The notes: generated by a model not told the origin, from the letters alone. A DNA stretch of 64,000 nt from Fuscibacter oryzae (GCF_016765795.1 NZ_JAESVP010000002.1:248001-312000); one strand, 5' to 3'; positions 1 through 11,464 are shown, counted from the first letter of the stretch. Made by a program: numbers and translations.

Positions 1-1
1 T

Positions 2-469
2 CTGCGCGTCGCCCTGCCCACGGTGCGCGGCGTGGCCGATCTGGTCGCCGACCTGACCGCCGCTTGGCTCGTGCGTCCCGAAATCATCATCGACCCCACC
101 CGCAAGCGCGTGGCCTTTGCCGCCGCCGATGTGGCGCTGGCGGCCTCTGGCACGGTCAGCCTGGAATTGGCGGCGAACCACTGCCCGATGGTGATTGCCT
201 ATGACATGAGCCCGATTTCGATGTGGCTGATGCGGCGCATGGCGCTGATCGACACGGTGACGTTGGTCAATCTGGTTTCCGAAACCCGTATCATTCCGGA
301 ATTTCTGGGCAAGGATTGCCGCCCCGACCGCATCGCTCCGGCGCTGGAGGATGTTCTGGCCCAACCCATGACGCAAGCCCATGCGATGGAAGTAACGATG
401 AAGCGGTTGGGGCAGGGGGCCGAGCCGCCCGGCCTGCGCGCCGCGAAATCTGTGCTGTCGGTGTTGTAA
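2..469 (+). CDS. lpxB: Lipid-A-disaccharide synthase, C-terminal part (5' end outside window)
   Basis: The open frame enters from the left edge and gives the last 155 residues. LpxB is a GT-B glycosyltransferase (family GT19) that joins UDP-diacylglucosamine to lipid X to make the lipid A disaccharide at the inner face of the cytoplasmic membrane. The visible part has the family's nucleotide-binding end: an ADVALAASGTVSLELA stretch followed by PMVIAYDMSP and the LVNLVSETRIIPEFLG segment. An 11-bp inverted repeat follows directly after the stop. The next gene, mnmA, converges from the right. The assignment is confident from these motifs; the N-terminal half cannot be judged. Confidence 0.93.
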   Translation: MRVALPTVRGVADLVADLTAAWLVRPEIIIDPTRKRVAFAAADVALAASGTVSLELAANHCPMVIAYDMSPISMWLMRRMALIDTVTLVNLVSETRIIPEFLGKDCRPDRIAPALEDVLAQPMTQAHAMEVTMKRLGQGAEPPGLRAAKSVLSVL

Positions 470-493
470 CCAAAATCCTTTGAAGGATTTTGG
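470..493. repeat. Intergenic palindrome between convergent lpxB and mnmA
   Basis: Arms CCAAAATCCTT (470-480) and AAGGATTTTGG (483-493) are perfectly complementary with a 2-nt loop. The element lies between two convergent stops and could end transcription from either side, although no clear T-run follows. It resembles the other 24-bp AT-rich-armed palindromes at 28397 and 31318. Confidence 0.6.
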
Positions 494-495
494 CC

Positions 496-1632
496 CTACC
501 GCCCCTTCCAGATCCAACCGCCGCCAAAGATCCGGCTGCTGTCGGGGTCATAGAACACACAAGCCTGTCCAGGGCTGACGCCATCTTCGGGCGTGAACAG
601 TTCCACCTCTGCCTCGGTTGCCGAAAGGGGCCGGATCACGGCAGGCAGCGGCGGGCGGGTGGAGCGCACCTTTACGTTCACATGCCATTCGGCACGACTT
701 GTAAGGGGCGCATCGCCCAGCCAGTTGATCTCGCGCACCGGCACAAGGCGGGTGGACAGCGCCTCTTTTGGCCCCACCACCACCTGCCGTGTCGCCGGGT
801 CCAGCTTTACCACATAGATCGGCTCTTCCAGCCCGCCGATGCCAAGGCCCTTGCGCTGCCCGATCGTGTAATGGATCACGCCGCGATGCTGGCCCAGCAC
901 ATTGCCCGCAAGATCGACAATCTCACCCGGATCGGCCGCTTCGGGCCGCAGCTTTTCGATCACCGCCGCATAATTGCCGTTCGGCACGAAGCAGATATCC
1001 TGGCTGTCAGGCTTGTCCGCCACCGACAGGCCGTATTTAGCCGCCAGCGCCCGCGTCTCGGCCTTGGACCCCAGATGGCCCAAAGGAAATCGCAGGTAAT
1101 CCAATTGCTCGGGTGTGGTCGAGAACAGGAAATAGCTTTGGTCGCGGCGCAGGTCGGCAGCGGAATGCAGCTCTGCCCCCGCGTCGCCCATCTTGCGCTG
1201 AATATAATGGCCCGTCGCCATGCAATCGGCGTTCAGATCTTTCGCCGTTGCCAGCAGATCCTTGAACTTTACCCGTTCGTTGCAGCGGATACAGGGCACC
1301 GGCGTTGCGCCCGCCAGATAGGCATCGGCGAATTCCTCGATCACCGCTTCACGAAAGGTGTTTTCATAATCCAGCACATAATGCGGAAAGCCCATGGTCT
1401 CTGCCACGCGCCGCGCATCGTGAATGTCACGCCCCGCGCAGCAGGCGCCCTTTTTCGCCAGCGCAGCACCGTGATCGTAAAGCTGCAAGGTGACGCCCAC
1501 CACGTCATAGCCCTCTTCCGCCAGCATCGCCGCCACGACCGAGGAATCGACTCCGCCCGACATCGCCACCACAACGCGGGTATCGGCGGGGGCCTTGGGC
1601 AGCCCAAGAGAATTGAGTTTGGCGTCAAGCAT
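496..1632 (-). CDS. mnmA: tRNA-specific 2-thiouridylase MnmA
   Basis: The 378-residue product matches the usual MnmA length. MnmA installs the 2-thio group on wobble U34 of tRNA-Lys, -Glu and -Gln, using ATP and a persulfide relay. The PP-loop motif SGGVDSS is at residues 25-31. The two catalytic cysteines are in [11 protein letters not shown] and [10 protein letters not shown], and GHYIQR and [12 protein letters not shown] are also conserved. The ATG at 1632 has an AAGG about 7 nt upstream. The gene is single and converges with lpxB; sciP lies divergently on the other side. Confidence 0.97.
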   Translation of the reverse strand: MLDAKLNSLGLPKAPADTRVVVAMSGGVDSSVVAAMLAEEGYDVVGVTLQLYDHGAALAKKGACCAGRDIHDARRVAETMGFPHYVLDYENTFREAVIEEFADAYLAGATPVPCIRCNERVKFKDLLATAKDLNADCMATGHYIQRKMGDAGAELHSAADLRRDQSYFLFSTTPEQLDYLRFPLGHLGSKAETRALAAKYGLSVADKPDSQDICFVPNGNYAAVIEKLRPEAADPGEIVDLAGNVLGQHRGVIHYTIGQRKGLGIGGLEEPIYVVKLDPATRQVVVGPKEALSTRLVPVREINWLGDAPLTSRAEWHVNVKVRSTRPPLPAVIRPLSATEAEVELFTPEDGVSPGQACVFYDPDSSRIFGGGWIWKGR

Positions 1633-1748
1633 GGGGGAACCTTTGGTTTCCTGTGAAATATAGGAAAATCCGAACTACTCTCAACCCCCCGGCTTCACCC
1701 TTGCTTAAGGACGATGCGGCAGCATCCCCGAACGGAAAGGGGAGTGCC

Positions 1749-2027
1749 ATGTATCTTAAACGTGTTGACGGTCCGCGACAGGTGACCCTGCCCGATGGTA
1801 GCATCCTGACCCGTGCCGACCTGCCACCGCCGCAAACCAGACGCTGGGTCGCCAGCCGCAAGGCTGTTGTGGTGCGGGCGGTGGTCTACGGCCTGCTGTC
1901 CGAAAGCGAAGCCATTGAACGCTATCAGCTTTCGCAAGAAGAATTTGCATTGTGGCGTCAGGCTGTCGAGAAATTCGGTGAAAAGGGTCTGCGGGTCACC
2001 AGCCTGCAAAAATACCGACAACTTTAG
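1749..2027 (+). CDS. sciP: DUF1153 protein, SciP-type CtrA-associated regulator
   Basis: The 92-residue protein is a DUF1153 member. In Caulobacter the family member SciP binds DNA near CtrA sites and restrains CtrA-activated promoters. A helix-turn-helix-like region is visible from about residue 38 (VVYGLLSESEAIERYQLSQE), preceded by RRWVASRKAVVV, the family signature. The ATG at 1749 follows GGGGAG at suitable spacing; the frame is open further upstream but without a ribosome site. ctrA begins 93 bp downstream in the same direction, which supports a shared role. The function is inferred from the family and the neighbourhood. Confidence 0.85.
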   Translation: MYLKRVDGPRQVTLPDGSILTRADLPPPQTRRWVASRKAVVVRAVVYGLLSESEAIERYQLSQEEFALWRQAVEKFGEKGLRVTSLQKYRQL

Positions 2028-2065
2028 ATTGTTTTCTGCTTTCGTTCTGACAGAGTAACCGCTGA

Positions 2066-2090
2066 TTAACCATTGACCCTCAAAGTTAAC
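2066..2090 (+). promoter_or_regulatory. Putative CtrA half-sites in the ctrA promoter
   Basis: TTAACCAT (2066-2073) and GTTAAC (2085-2090) lie 31-55 bp before the ctrA start codon. TTAACCAT matches the first half of the alphaproteobacterial CtrA box, and TTAAC repeats are the core. Spacing between the halves is not the classical seven bases, so this may be two half-sites. They suggest autoregulation. Confidence 0.45.
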
Positions 2091-2120
2091 GACAGCGGTT
2101 CTCTGACGGAGCTTTTTAGA

Positions 2121-2828
2121 ATGCGTATCCTGCTGGTTGAGGATGATCCTACAACATCGCGCAGCATTGAATTGATGCTGACCCATGCCAATCTGAACGT
2201 CTATTGCACCGATATGGGTGAAGACGGCATCGATCTGGCAAAACTTTACGATTACGATCTGATCCTGTTGGATCTCAATCTGCCCGATATGTCCGGGCAT
2301 GAGGTATTGCGCCAGTTGCGACTGGCCAAGGTGGAAACGCCGATCCTGATCCTGTCCGGGATGGATGATACCGATAGCAAAATCAAGGGCTTCGGGTTCG
2401 GGGCCGATGATTACCTGACCAAACCCTTCCACCGGGAGGAGCTTGTCGCCCGCATCCATGCCATTGTGCGCCGATCAAAAGGCCATAGCCAGTCGATGAT
2501 CCGCACCGGCAGCGTGAATGTGAACCTTGATGCCAAGACGGTTGATGTGGACAGCAAGCCAGTCCATCTGACCGGCAAGGAATATCAGATGCTGGAGCTG
2601 CTTTCTTTGCGCAAGGGAACAACCCTGACGAAAGAGATGTTTCTTAACCACCTTTACGGCGGCATGGATGAACCTGAATTGAAAATCATCGATGTCTTCA
2701 TCTGCAAGTTGCGCAAAAAGCTGGCAGAGGCGACGGGCGGGCAAAATTATATCGAGACGGTCTGGGGGCGGGGCTATGTGTTGCGCGATCCGGCACCGTT
2801 GCAGGCCCGCATCGCCGCCTCTGCCTGA
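2121..2828 (+). CDS. ctrA: Cell-cycle response regulator CtrA
   Basis: CtrA is an OmpR-family response regulator controlling motility, gene-transfer-agent and cell-cycle genes in alphaproteobacteria. The receiver domain covers about residues 1-120, with acidic residues ED/D at 7-9, phospho-acceptor Asp51 ([10 protein letters not shown]) and the Lys of LTKPF. The winged-helix DNA-binding domain follows ([35 protein letters not shown]). The product is 235 residues, the usual length. The ATG at 2121 starts exactly at the conserved MRILLVEDD; an earlier in-frame ATG at 2073 would add 16 residues not expected in the family. sciP lies just upstream. Confidence 0.96.
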   Translation: MRILLVEDDPTTSRSIELMLTHANLNVYCTDMGEDGIDLAKLYDYDLILLDLNLPDMSGHEVLRQLRLAKVETPILILSGMDDTDSKIKGFGFGADDYLTKPFHREELVARIHAIVRRSKGHSQSMIRTGSVNVNLDAKTVDVDSKPVHLTGKEYQMLELLSLRKGTTLTKEMFLNHLYGGMDEPELKIIDVFICKLRKKLAEATGGQNYIETVWGRGYVLRDPAPLQARIAASA

Positions 2829-5135
<2,307 letters not shown>

Positions 5136-5142
5136 GCGGGCG

Positions 5143-7227
5143 ATGAGCCGCCCGGAACTCCTGTTCCCGCTGTTTGCGGGCCTTGACACGCTGCCCGGCG
5201 TCGGCCCGCGCACCGCCGAGGCGTTTCAGGCCATGGGCATCGAACGCCCCAAGGATCTGCTGTTCCTGCTGCCCCATTCCGCGGTGGACCGTACATTGCG
5301 TGCCAGCGTTCGCGATGTGGTGCCGCCCTGCGTCGTGACGGTTGAGGTCGAGGTGGGTGCCCATCAGCCGCCGCGCCTGAAGGGCAAGCCCTACCGCGTT
5401 CTGGTGCGTGACGCGGCGCTGGATTTTCAACTGGTCTTCTTTCACGCCCGCGCCGATTACCTGCAAAAGCTGCTGCCCACAGGCCAGCGCCGCGTCGTCT
5501 CGGGCAAGGTCGAGCTGTTCGACGGTTTGGCGCAGATGCCGCATCCTGATCATATCCTGCGCCCCGAAGAGGCGGGCGATCTGCCCAGCTATGAACCCGT
5601 CTATCCCCTGACCGCCGGCATCACGCAAAAGCAGGTGTCCAAGGCGGTGGAGGGCGCGATGGCGCGGTTGCCCGAGATGCCCGAATGGATCGACGGGCCT
5701 TTGCTGGCGCGCGAAGGCTGGCCCGGTTTTGCCGAGGCGCTGCGTCTTGCCCATGCCCCTGCGGGAACCGCCGATTTCATGGCCGAAGCCCCGGTGCGGC
5801 AGCGGCTGGCCTATGATGAGATGTTTGCCCATCAACTGACCCTTTCGCTGGCCCGCGCCAGTTTGCGGCGGGCCAAGGGGCAGGTCACGCGCGGCACGGG
5901 GGCGTTGAAGGCCAGGGTTCTGGCCGCGTTGCCCTATGCGCCTACGGGTGCCCAGACCCGCGCGGTAGCTGAAATCGCGCTGGATATGGAAAATCCGTTG
6001 CGTATGAACCGCTTGCTTCAGGGCGATGTGGGGTCAGGCAAGACGCTGGTGGCGCTGCTGGCGTTGCTGGTGGCGGTTGAGGGGGGCGGGCAGGGTGTGA
6101 TGATGGCGCCCACGGAAATTCTGGCGCGACAGCATTATGAGGGGCTGGCCTCCTTGGCCGCCGCCGCTGGTGTGCGGCTGGAGCTGTTGACCGGGCGCGA
6201 CAAGGGCGGTGAGCGGGCGGCGAAACTGGCTGATCTCGCGGCGGGCAAGATCGACATTCTGGTCGGCACCCATGCGGTGTTTCAAAAGGACGTCGCCTTT
6301 CACGACCTGCGCCTTGCCGTGGTTGATGAACAGCACCGCTTTGGCGTGGCGCAGCGGATGGAGCTGGGTGCCAAAGGGCAGGGCGCGGATGTGCTGGTGA
6401 TGACCGCCACGCCCATCCCCCGCAGCCTTGCCTTGGCCAGCTATGGCGACATGGATGTTTCGGTGCTGGATGAAAAACCGGCGGGGCGAAAGCCCATTCG
6501 CACCGCGCTGATTTCCGACGCGCGGCTGGATGAGGTGATCGGCCATCTGCGCCGCGCGGTAGACGACGGGCGGCAGGCCTATTGGGTCTGCCCCTTGGTA
6601 GAAGACAGCGAACTGGTCGATTACGCCAGCGCCGAGGCGCGCTTTGCCAGCCTGCGGGCGGTCTTTGGCGATGTGGTGGGGCTGGTCCATGGCCAGATGC
6701 CTTCGCAAGAGAAGGACGCCGCGATGGCGCGGTTTGTCGCCGGTGAGACGCGGGTTCTGGTCGCGACCACGGTGATCGAGGTGGGGGTGAACGTGCCCAA
6801 TGCCTCGATCATGGTGGTGGAGCGGGCCGAGATTTTCGGCCTTGCGCAATTGCACCAGTTGCGCGGGCGGGTGGGGCGCGGCACGGCCGACTCGACCTGT
6901 CTGCTGATGTATCAGGCCCCCCTGTCGGAATCGGGCGAGCGGCGGCTGAAGGTTCTGCGCGATACCGAGGACGGCTTTCGCATCGCCGAGGAAGATCTGG
7001 CGATGCGCGGCGCGGGCGATCTGATCGGCACGGTGCAATCGGGCCTGCCGCGGTTCCGTGTGGCCGATCTGGAGCGGCAGGGCGCCCTGATGGCGATTGC
7101 CCAGACCGACGCGCGCCGGTTGCTGGCCGATGATCCGGGTCTGACCAGCGCGCGCGGCAAGGCGGCACGGTTGCTGCTGTGGCTGCTGGATCAGGACCGG
7201 GCGATCCGGTTGATTTCGGTAGGTTAG
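5143..7227 (+). CDS. recG: ATP-dependent DNA helicase RecG
   Basis: RecG reverses stalled replication forks and processes Holliday junctions. The 694-residue protein has the N-terminal wedge/OB region, Walker A GDVGSGKT at about residue 294, Walker B DEQH at about 394, the TATPIPR helicase motif, and the C-terminal QLHQLRGRVGRG motif. The ATG at 5143 lies 7 bp after ligA, so translation is probably coupled. Immediately after the stop, the sequence carries a LexA-type box that serves the next small gene rather than recG. Confidence 0.97.
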   Translation: MSRPELLFPLFAGLDTLPGVGPRTAEAFQAMGIERPKDLLFLLPHSAVDRTLRASVRDVVPPCVVTVEVEVGAHQPPRLKGKPYRVLVRDAALDFQLVFFHARADYLQKLLPTGQRRVVSGKVELFDGLAQMPHPDHILRPEEAGDLPSYEPVYPLTAGITQKQVSKAVEGAMARLPEMPEWIDGPLLAREGWPGFAEALRLAHAPAGTADFMAEAPVRQRLAYDEMFAHQLTLSLARASLRRAKGQVTRGTGALKARVLAALPYAPTGAQTRAVAEIALDMENPLRMNRLLQGDVGSGKTLVALLALLVAVEGGGQGVMMAPTEILARQHYEGLASLAAAAGVRLELLTGRDKGGERAAKLADLAAGKIDILVGTHAVFQKDVAFHDLRLAVVDEQHRFGVAQRMELGAKGQGADVLVMTATPIPRSLALASYGDMDVSVLDEKPAGRKPIRTALISDARLDEVIGHLRRAVDDGRQAYWVCPLVEDSELVDYASAEARFASLRAVFGDVVGLVHGQMPSQEKDAAMARFVAGETRVLVATTVIEVGVNVPNASIMVVERAEIFGLAQLHQLRGRVGRGTADSTCLLMYQAPLSESGERRLKVLRDTEDGFRIAEEDLAMRGAGDLIGTVQSGLPRFRVADLERQGALMAIAQTDARRLLADDPGLTSARGKAARLLLWLLDQDRAIRLISVG

Positions 7228-7243
7228 GCGTTCGTTCACAAAT

Positions 7244-7258
7244 GTTCTCACAAAGTTC
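7244..7258 (+). promoter_or_regulatory. Alphaproteobacterial LexA (SOS) box, GTTC-N7-GTTC
   Basis: The sequence GTTC (7244-7247), seven bases, GTTC (7255-7258) matches exactly the direct-repeat LexA operator known in alphaproteobacteria. Further GTTC copies occur at 7230 and 7234. The second half-site abuts a TTGACG -35 hexamer (7259-7264); AACAAT at 7283-7288 can serve as -10 with an 18-bp spacer. The start codon of the 40-residue gene is 52 bp downstream. An 8-base exact match also arises by chance about once per 65 kb per strand, so the promoter position is what makes it convincing. Confidence 0.65.
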
Positions 7259-7310
7259 TTGACGGTTAACGAATCGCGTGAGAACAATATGGCAACAACA
7301 GGAGGTTGCC

Positions 7311-7433
7311 ATGCTGAATGAGATTGCTGAAATCCTGACCCGTTCGCGCCGTGCCATGTTTGAAGACGCGGTTGGTGTGGTTTCCCTGTTCGTGGTACTT
7401 TTCGCCGGTTTGACCTTTACCGGCACCATCTGA
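7311..7433 (+). CDS. 40-residue single-pass membrane protein, predicted LexA-controlled
   Basis: This short frame is preceded by a near-perfect AGGAGG ribosome site (7301-7306) four bases before ATG. It encodes 40 residues: a polar N-terminus containing LTRSRRAMFEDA, then a hydrophobic helix of about 20 residues (from VGVVSLFVV to FTGTI) running to the C-terminus. That is the layout of a small inner-membrane protein. A LexA-type box and promoter lie upstream and a hairpin terminator downstream, so it is its own transcription unit. The arrangement resembles SOS-induced membrane micro-proteins that delay division, such as Caulobacter SidA, but I see no clear sequence match and the function is unknown. 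Confidence 0.75.
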   Translation: MLNEIAEILTRSRRAMFEDAVGVVSLFVVLFAGLTFTGTI

Positions 7434-7514
7434 TCTGCCCGCGGTCTTTTTGATCGGGCCTGACCCTGTCCCCCGGCTGTCCCCGCCGTTGCCCGTATCA
7501 TGGACACGCTACTT

Positions 7515-7549
7515 CCGCCGCCAGCCTTGCGCTGTGCGGCGGTTTTTTT
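7515..7549 (+). terminator. Rho-independent terminator after the small membrane-protein gene
   Basis: CCGCCGC (7515-7521) pairs with GCGGCGG (7536-7542), followed by seven Ts (7543-7549). An inner AGC/GCT pair extends the stem. The T-run overlaps the stop codon of the convergent Fe-S scaffold gene. Confidence 0.8.
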
Positions 7550-7976
7550 ATTGGGCGGACGCCTCGCAGGTCGCTTCCAGGGCAAGCAGGATCGAGGCAT
7601 GGCGGTTCTTGTAATCCCGCGCCGGAATCAGAACCTCATACCCCTCAAACGGCGCATCCGGCACCGGGCCACCGTCTTTCAGCATGGCGCGCAGTTGGTC
7701 GCGCGCGGTCTCCAGTTCCGCCCGGCTGCGCCCGATCACCACCGCGCCCAGCACGGCGGCCGAGGCCTGACCCAGCGCGCAGGCCTTCACATCCTGCGCG
7801 AATTCGGCCACGCGGCCATCCTGCATCACCAGATCGACCGTGATCGTCGATCCGCACAGCGGGCTGCGCTTTTTCGCCGTCGCCACCGGCGCGGGCAGGC
7901 GGCCCAGATGCGGAATCGCCGCCGCCAGTTGCAGAATACGGCCCGAGTAAAGGCTGATCAGATCGCTGTCGCTCAT
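7548..7976 (-). CDS. NifU/IscU-like iron-sulfur cluster assembly scaffold protein
   Basis: The 142-residue protein belongs to the NifU N-terminal (IscU/SufU) fold. The three cysteines expected for cluster assembly are visible: SPLCGSTI near residue 41, KACALGQAS near 69, and a C-terminal Cys near 137. Members build a transient [2Fe-2S] or [4Fe-4S] cluster and pass it to apo-proteins. It lies divergently from hisI, with 61 bp between starts. No other isc or suf gene is in the window, so it may be an accessory scaffold. The exact role is not determinable here. Confidence 0.85.
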   Translation of the reverse strand: MSDSDLISLYSGRILQLAAAIPHLGRLPAPVATAKKRSPLCGSTITVDLVMQDGRVAEFAQDVKACALGQASAAVLGAVVIGRSRAELETARDQLRAMLKDGGPVPDAPFEGYEVLIPARDYKNRHASILLALEATCEASAQ

Positions 7977-8037
7977 GGCTTTCCCTTTGCCTTGCCCTTA
8001 GATAAGCCGCAACCGACCCCAAGCCAAGGAGGCCCGC

Positions 8038-8397
8038 ATGCCCTTTGACCCGACAAGCCTAAAGTATGATGCGGCGGGCCTGATCCCCTGCATCGCGCAG
8101 GATGCGGCATCCGACGAGGTGCTGATGTTCGCCTGGATGAACGCGGATGCGGTGGCGCAGACGCTGGCAACGGGCCGGGTGACCTATTGGAGCCGCTCTC
8201 GCCAATCGTTCTGGATCAAGGGCGAAAGCTCGGGCCATGTGCAGCGGCTGGTGGAATTGCGGGTGGATTGTGACCGTGATTGCCTGCTGGCGCTGGTGGC
8301 GCAGGAAGGCCCGGCCTGCCACACCAACCGTCGCACCTGTTTTTACACGGCGGTGCGCGGGGGCGATGAGGTCGAACTGATGGCGCCGATGGCCTAA
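8038..8397 (+). CDS. hisI: Phosphoribosyl-AMP cyclohydrolase HisI
   Basis: HisI hydrolyses phosphoribosyl-AMP in step three of histidine synthesis, a cytosolic zinc enzyme. The 119-residue monofunctional form lacks the HisE domain. Conserved features are VLMFAWMNADAVAQTLATG, YWSRSRQSFWIKGESSGH, the metal-binding DCDRDCLL and CHTNRRTCFY. A strong AAGGAGG lies upstream of the ATG. The last four bases overlap the stop of the convergent gluQ. Confidence 0.96.
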   Translation: MPFDPTSLKYDAAGLIPCIAQDAASDEVLMFAWMNADAVAQTLATGRVTYWSRSRQSFWIKGESSGHVQRLVELRVDCDRDCLLALVAQEGPACHTNRRTCFYTAVRGGDEVELMAPMA

Positions 8398-9212
8398 AGG
8401 CCGACCATCCGGCGAATATCTTCCGGTGTCGCGCCCTCGGCGCGATATTTTGCCAGGGCGCGGGCATCGTCGCGCTTGGCCAACCGCTTGCCCTGATCGT
8501 CGCGGATCAGGCGATGGTGATGATAGACGGGCACGGGCAGGCCCAACAGACGCTGCAAGACGACATGAATTGCCGTCGCCTCGAACAGATCCTCGCCGCG
8601 CGTGACTTCGGTGATGCCTTGCGCGGCATCATCCACCACTACGGCAAGGTGATAGCTGGTGCCAATATCCCGCCGCGCCAGAACGATATCGCCGATGGTT
8701 TCCACCATCCGGCCTGCATCAAAGCGGTATGTGCCGGGGTGAATGCCGGTTTCATCAAAGCTGGTTTCCCCGAGCATTTCCATGGCCTTGGCCATATTCA
8801 ACCGGACCGCACCGCTTAGGTGGCCTTTGTCACGGCAGGTGCCGGGATATACCGGCCCATCCGGCCCGATGATCGCCACGCCTTCCTGCGGGGCAGAGAG
8901 TGCTGCCTTGATGTCGCCCCGCGTGCAGGTGCAATGATAGGTCAGGCCCGCATGGTACAACTGTGCAAGAGCGGCATCATAGGCGAGCAGGCGGCTAGAT
9001 TGTCGCATCACCGGCTGTTCCCAGCTTAAGCCCAGCCAGCACAGGTCGTCATAGATCGCCGTTTCCCATTCGGGCTTGCACCGGGCGCTGTCGATATCCT
9101 CAATCCGCAGCAAAAACCGTTTACCCCGTGCCGCCGCGACCAGCGCCGCATAGGCATGGCCCAGATGCAGCGGTCCGGTCGGGCTGGGGGCAAAGCGGGT
9201 TACCCGATCCAC
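8394..9212 (-). CDS. gluQ: Glutamyl-Q tRNA(Asp) synthetase
   Basis: GluQRS is a shortened glutamyl-tRNA synthetase without the anticodon domain. It attaches glutamate to queuosine 34 of tRNA-Asp. At 272 residues it has the right size. The HIGH-like motif HLGH follows [10 protein letters not shown], a zinc site is formed by CTC and GTCRDKG, and KRLAKRD is the KMSKS equivalent. The frame begins with GTG at 9212, inside the last 13 bases of trmFO, so the two are translationally coupled. Confidence 0.95.
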   Translation of the reverse strand: MDRVTRFAPSPTGPLHLGHAYAALVAAARGKRFLLRIEDIDSARCKPEWETAIYDDLCWLGLSWEQPVMRQSSRLLAYDAALAQLYHAGLTYHCTCTRGDIKAALSAPQEGVAIIGPDGPVYPGTCRDKGHLSGAVRLNMAKAMEMLGETSFDETGIHPGTYRFDAGRMVETIGDIVLARRDIGTSYHLAVVVDDAAQGITEVTRGEDLFEATAIHVVLQRLLGLPVPVYHHHRLIRDDQGKRLAKRDDARALAKYRAEGATPEDIRRMVGL

Positions 9213-10525
9213 CCCAGAAACGCCTCCTTGGCGCGGTCGGTATAGGCCTTGTAGCGGTCTTTCCGGCCCTTGCGGCCACCCCGGGCGTCAATCGGGGGGA
9301 AAAGGCCAAAGTTCACGTTCATCGGCTGAAAGGTCTTTGCCTCTGCCCCGCCGGTGATATGCGTGATCAGGGCGCCCATCGCGGTTTCGGGCGGCGGGGG
9401 CAGCAGGTCGCGCCCAAGCAATTCCGCCGCAGCCATCCGGCCCGCCAACAGACCCATCGCAGCGGATTCGACATAGCCCTCCACCCCGGTGATCTGCCCG
9501 GCAAAGCGGATATTGGGGCGCGACTTCAGCCGCATCTGACTGTCCAGCAGCGTAGGAGAGTTGATGAAGGTGTTGCGGTGAATGCCACCCAACCGCGCAA
9601 AGCTGGCATCCTGCAAGCCCGGAATCAGTTTGAAAACATCAACCTGCGCGCCATACTTCATCTTGGTCTGGAACCCGACGATGTTATAGAGCGTGCCCAG
9701 CTTGTTATCGCGGCGCAATTGCACCACGGCATAGGGCTTTTGCGGATTGTGCGGGTTGGTCAGGCCCACCGGCTTCATCGGGCCAAAGCGCAGGGTCTCG
9801 CGCCCGCGTTCGGCCATCACCTCGATCGGCAGGCAGCCGTCGAAATAGCCCGCCGTTTCGCCTTCGTGAAACACCGTCTTATCGGCGGCCAGTAGGGCGT
9901 CGATAAACGCCTCGTACTGCGCCTTGTCCATCGGGCAGTTCATATAGGCGGTCTGTTCCTCGACCGTCTCGCCCTTGTCATAGCGCGACTGCATCCAGGC
10001 CACAGACATATCCACGCTTTCGGCATAGACGATGGGGGCGATGGCGTCGAAAAACGCCAGGCTGTCGGCTCCGGTCTGTGCGCGGATGCTTTCGGCCAAC
10101 TTGCCGCTGGTCAAAGGCCCGGTCGCAATGATCCAGTTTCCGGTTGAGGGAAGCTCTGTAACCTCCTCATAAGAAAACGAAATCATCGGATGCGATTTCA
10201 GCCGTGCTGTCACCGCTTCGGCGAACGGATCGCGGTCAACCGCCAGCGCGCCACCCGCCGGCAGGCGGTGGGCGGTTGCCATCTCCATGATCAGGCCCTT
10301 GGCCGCGCGCATTTCCCAATGCAGCAGGCCCACCGCGTTCCGCTCATCATCATCCGAGCGGAACGAGTTCGAGCAGACCATCTCGGCAAATTGCCCGGTG
10401 CGATGGGCGAATGTGCCGACCGCTGGCCGCATCTCGTGCAGCACCACCGGCACCCCGGCCTCGGCCGCCTGCCAGGCCGCTTCCGAGCCCGCCATGCCGC
10501 CGCCAATGATATGAAGCGTTTCCAT
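9200..10525 (-). CDS. trmFO: Folate/FAD-dependent tRNA m5U54 methyltransferase TrmFO
   Basis: TrmFO makes 5-methyluridine at position 54 of tRNA using methylenetetrahydrofolate and FAD. The N-terminal FAD-binding glycine motif is [17 protein letters not shown]. Family signatures include [28 protein letters not shown] and VVQLRRDN. Length is 441 residues, within the usual 430-480. The next gene, gluQ, overlaps by 13 bp and also modifies tRNA, a common pairing in this family of bacteria. Confidence 0.96.
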   Translation of the reverse strand: METLHIIGGGMAGSEAAWQAAEAGVPVVLHEMRPAVGTFAHRTGQFAEMVCSNSFRSDDDERNAVGLLHWEMRAAKGLIMEMATAHRLPAGGALAVDRDPFAEAVTARLKSHPMISFSYEEVTELPSTGNWIIATGPLTSGKLAESIRAQTGADSLAFFDAIAPIVYAESVDMSVAWMQSRYDKGETVEEQTAYMNCPMDKAQYEAFIDALLAADKTVFHEGETAGYFDGCLPIEVMAERGRETLRFGPMKPVGLTNPHNPQKPYAVVQLRRDNKLGTLYNIVGFQTKMKYGAQVDVFKLIPGLQDASFARLGGIHRNTFINSPTLLDSQMRLKSRPNIRFAGQITGVEGYVESAAMGLLAGRMAAAELLGRDLLPPPPETAMGALITHITGGAEAKTFQPMNVNFGLFPPIDARGGRKGRKDRYKAYTDRAKEAFLGWIG

Positions 10526-10564
10526 GCCCGCCCAATTAAGCCAATCGGGCAGGCAAGGGAAGGC

Positions 10565-11314
10565 TTAGAACAGACCGCGCCGGATCAGCCCGTCCATCGG
10601 TTGGCTGGCACGAAAGGCGCGGTCAGCCACCGGGCGCTGCGTGCCGCCCGTATCGCCAAGGCGCCAGGTCAGGCCCAGTTGCACACGGGTATCGGCGGGT
10701 GCGTCGTCATTGCCCCACAGGCCATCCTGAATCACGGCGGCAGACAGTTCGAACGGACTGCCCTCGGGCGCGTAATGAAGGCCCAGATCGGCGCGGTAGC
10801 TGGTGGCGTTGAAAGCAGCCTCTTGAAAATCGGCCAGCCCCACCCCCAGGCTGACAGCAATCCGGTCGGTTGGCGCATAGATCAGCCGCGCCTCGGCGGA
10901 AATGAAATCAAAGCCCCGGCTGGCATAGCCGATACCGGCGCGCCCCTCGATCACGGTCTTTTCCGACAGGGCATACATCCCTTCGATACCCCCATGAAAG
11001 ATGGTCGCGTCGCGGCCGTCGATATCGGAAAAACTAAGGAAAAACCCATATTTACGGTCACCTTGTGGGGCAAGGTACAGATGCCCGTCGATCGTGCCCA
11101 CAGCGCCCCCGGCCTGATCGGCAAGGCCCAGATCAAGCTGAATCCCCTGCGCGGTGCCGATCCGCCAATCGCCGGAAAGATGCCCGGCGGCCTTGCCATC
11201 GGTTGCGGTCAGGCCGGCCTCGATCCAGGACAGGCCAAGGCTGTCGGATTGGGCAAAAGCGGGCGTAGAAACAACAAGCGCAGCCGCGGCGGCGGTGCGG
11301 AACACGGTAAACAT
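10565..11314 (-). CDS. Secreted protein, probable outer-membrane beta-barrel (unknown function)
   Basis: I do not recognise a named family. The 249-residue product starts with a clear Sec signal (FRTAAAAALVVSTPAFA, cleavage near residue 21). The rest is alternating hydrophobic/polar strand-like sequence rich in Gly and aromatic residues (IQLDLGLADQ, YGFFLSFSDIDG, IEGRAGIGYAS, ISVSL-type), as in outer-membrane barrels. AAAGGG lies upstream of the ATG. It is separated from gyrA by a terminator and a TTAA-rich stretch, so it is probably transcribed alone. Confidence 0.7.
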   Translation of the reverse strand: MFTVFRTAAAAALVVSTPAFAQSDSLGLSWIEAGLTATDGKAAGHLSGDWRIGTAQGIQLDLGLADQAGGAVGTIDGHLYLAPQGDRKYGFFLSFSDIDGRDATIFHGGIEGMYALSEKTVIEGRAGIGYASRGFDFISAEARLIYAPTDRIAVSLGVGLADFQEAAFNATSYRADLGLHYAPEGSPFELSAAVIQDGLWGNDDAPADTRVQLGLTWRLGDTGGTQRPVADRAFRASQPMDGLIRRGLF

Positions 11315-11410
11315 GGCGGAACCCTTTGGGCGGTTGGTTTGAACAGACCGCGCTTTGGCGGCAGCAGGGCAACCGGCGCGGTCGCCTATGCCAACACTGT
11401 CTCAAATCGA

Positions 11411-11450
11411 TATGATTAACGAAAGTTAAATGTTAGCAAATGGTTAAGGC
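11411..11450 (-). promoter_or_regulatory. TTAA-rich promoter region with CtrA-like half-sites
   Basis: Read on the minus strand, the region contains TTAACCATTTGCTAAC and further TTAA copies (TTAA at 11416-11419 and 11426-11429). TTAACCAT followed seven bases later by CTAA is close to the CtrA full box TTAA-N7-TTAA. It lies about 100 bp upstream of the beta-barrel gene. CtrA control is an inference. Confidence 0.35.
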
Positions 11451-11464
11451 AGGCCTTTGGCATG

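Noticed and set aside
9128-11419. Long antisense frames over trmFO and the beta-barrel gene (255 and 409 codons)
   Set aside because: They mirror real genes on the other strand and show no domain or ribosome site.
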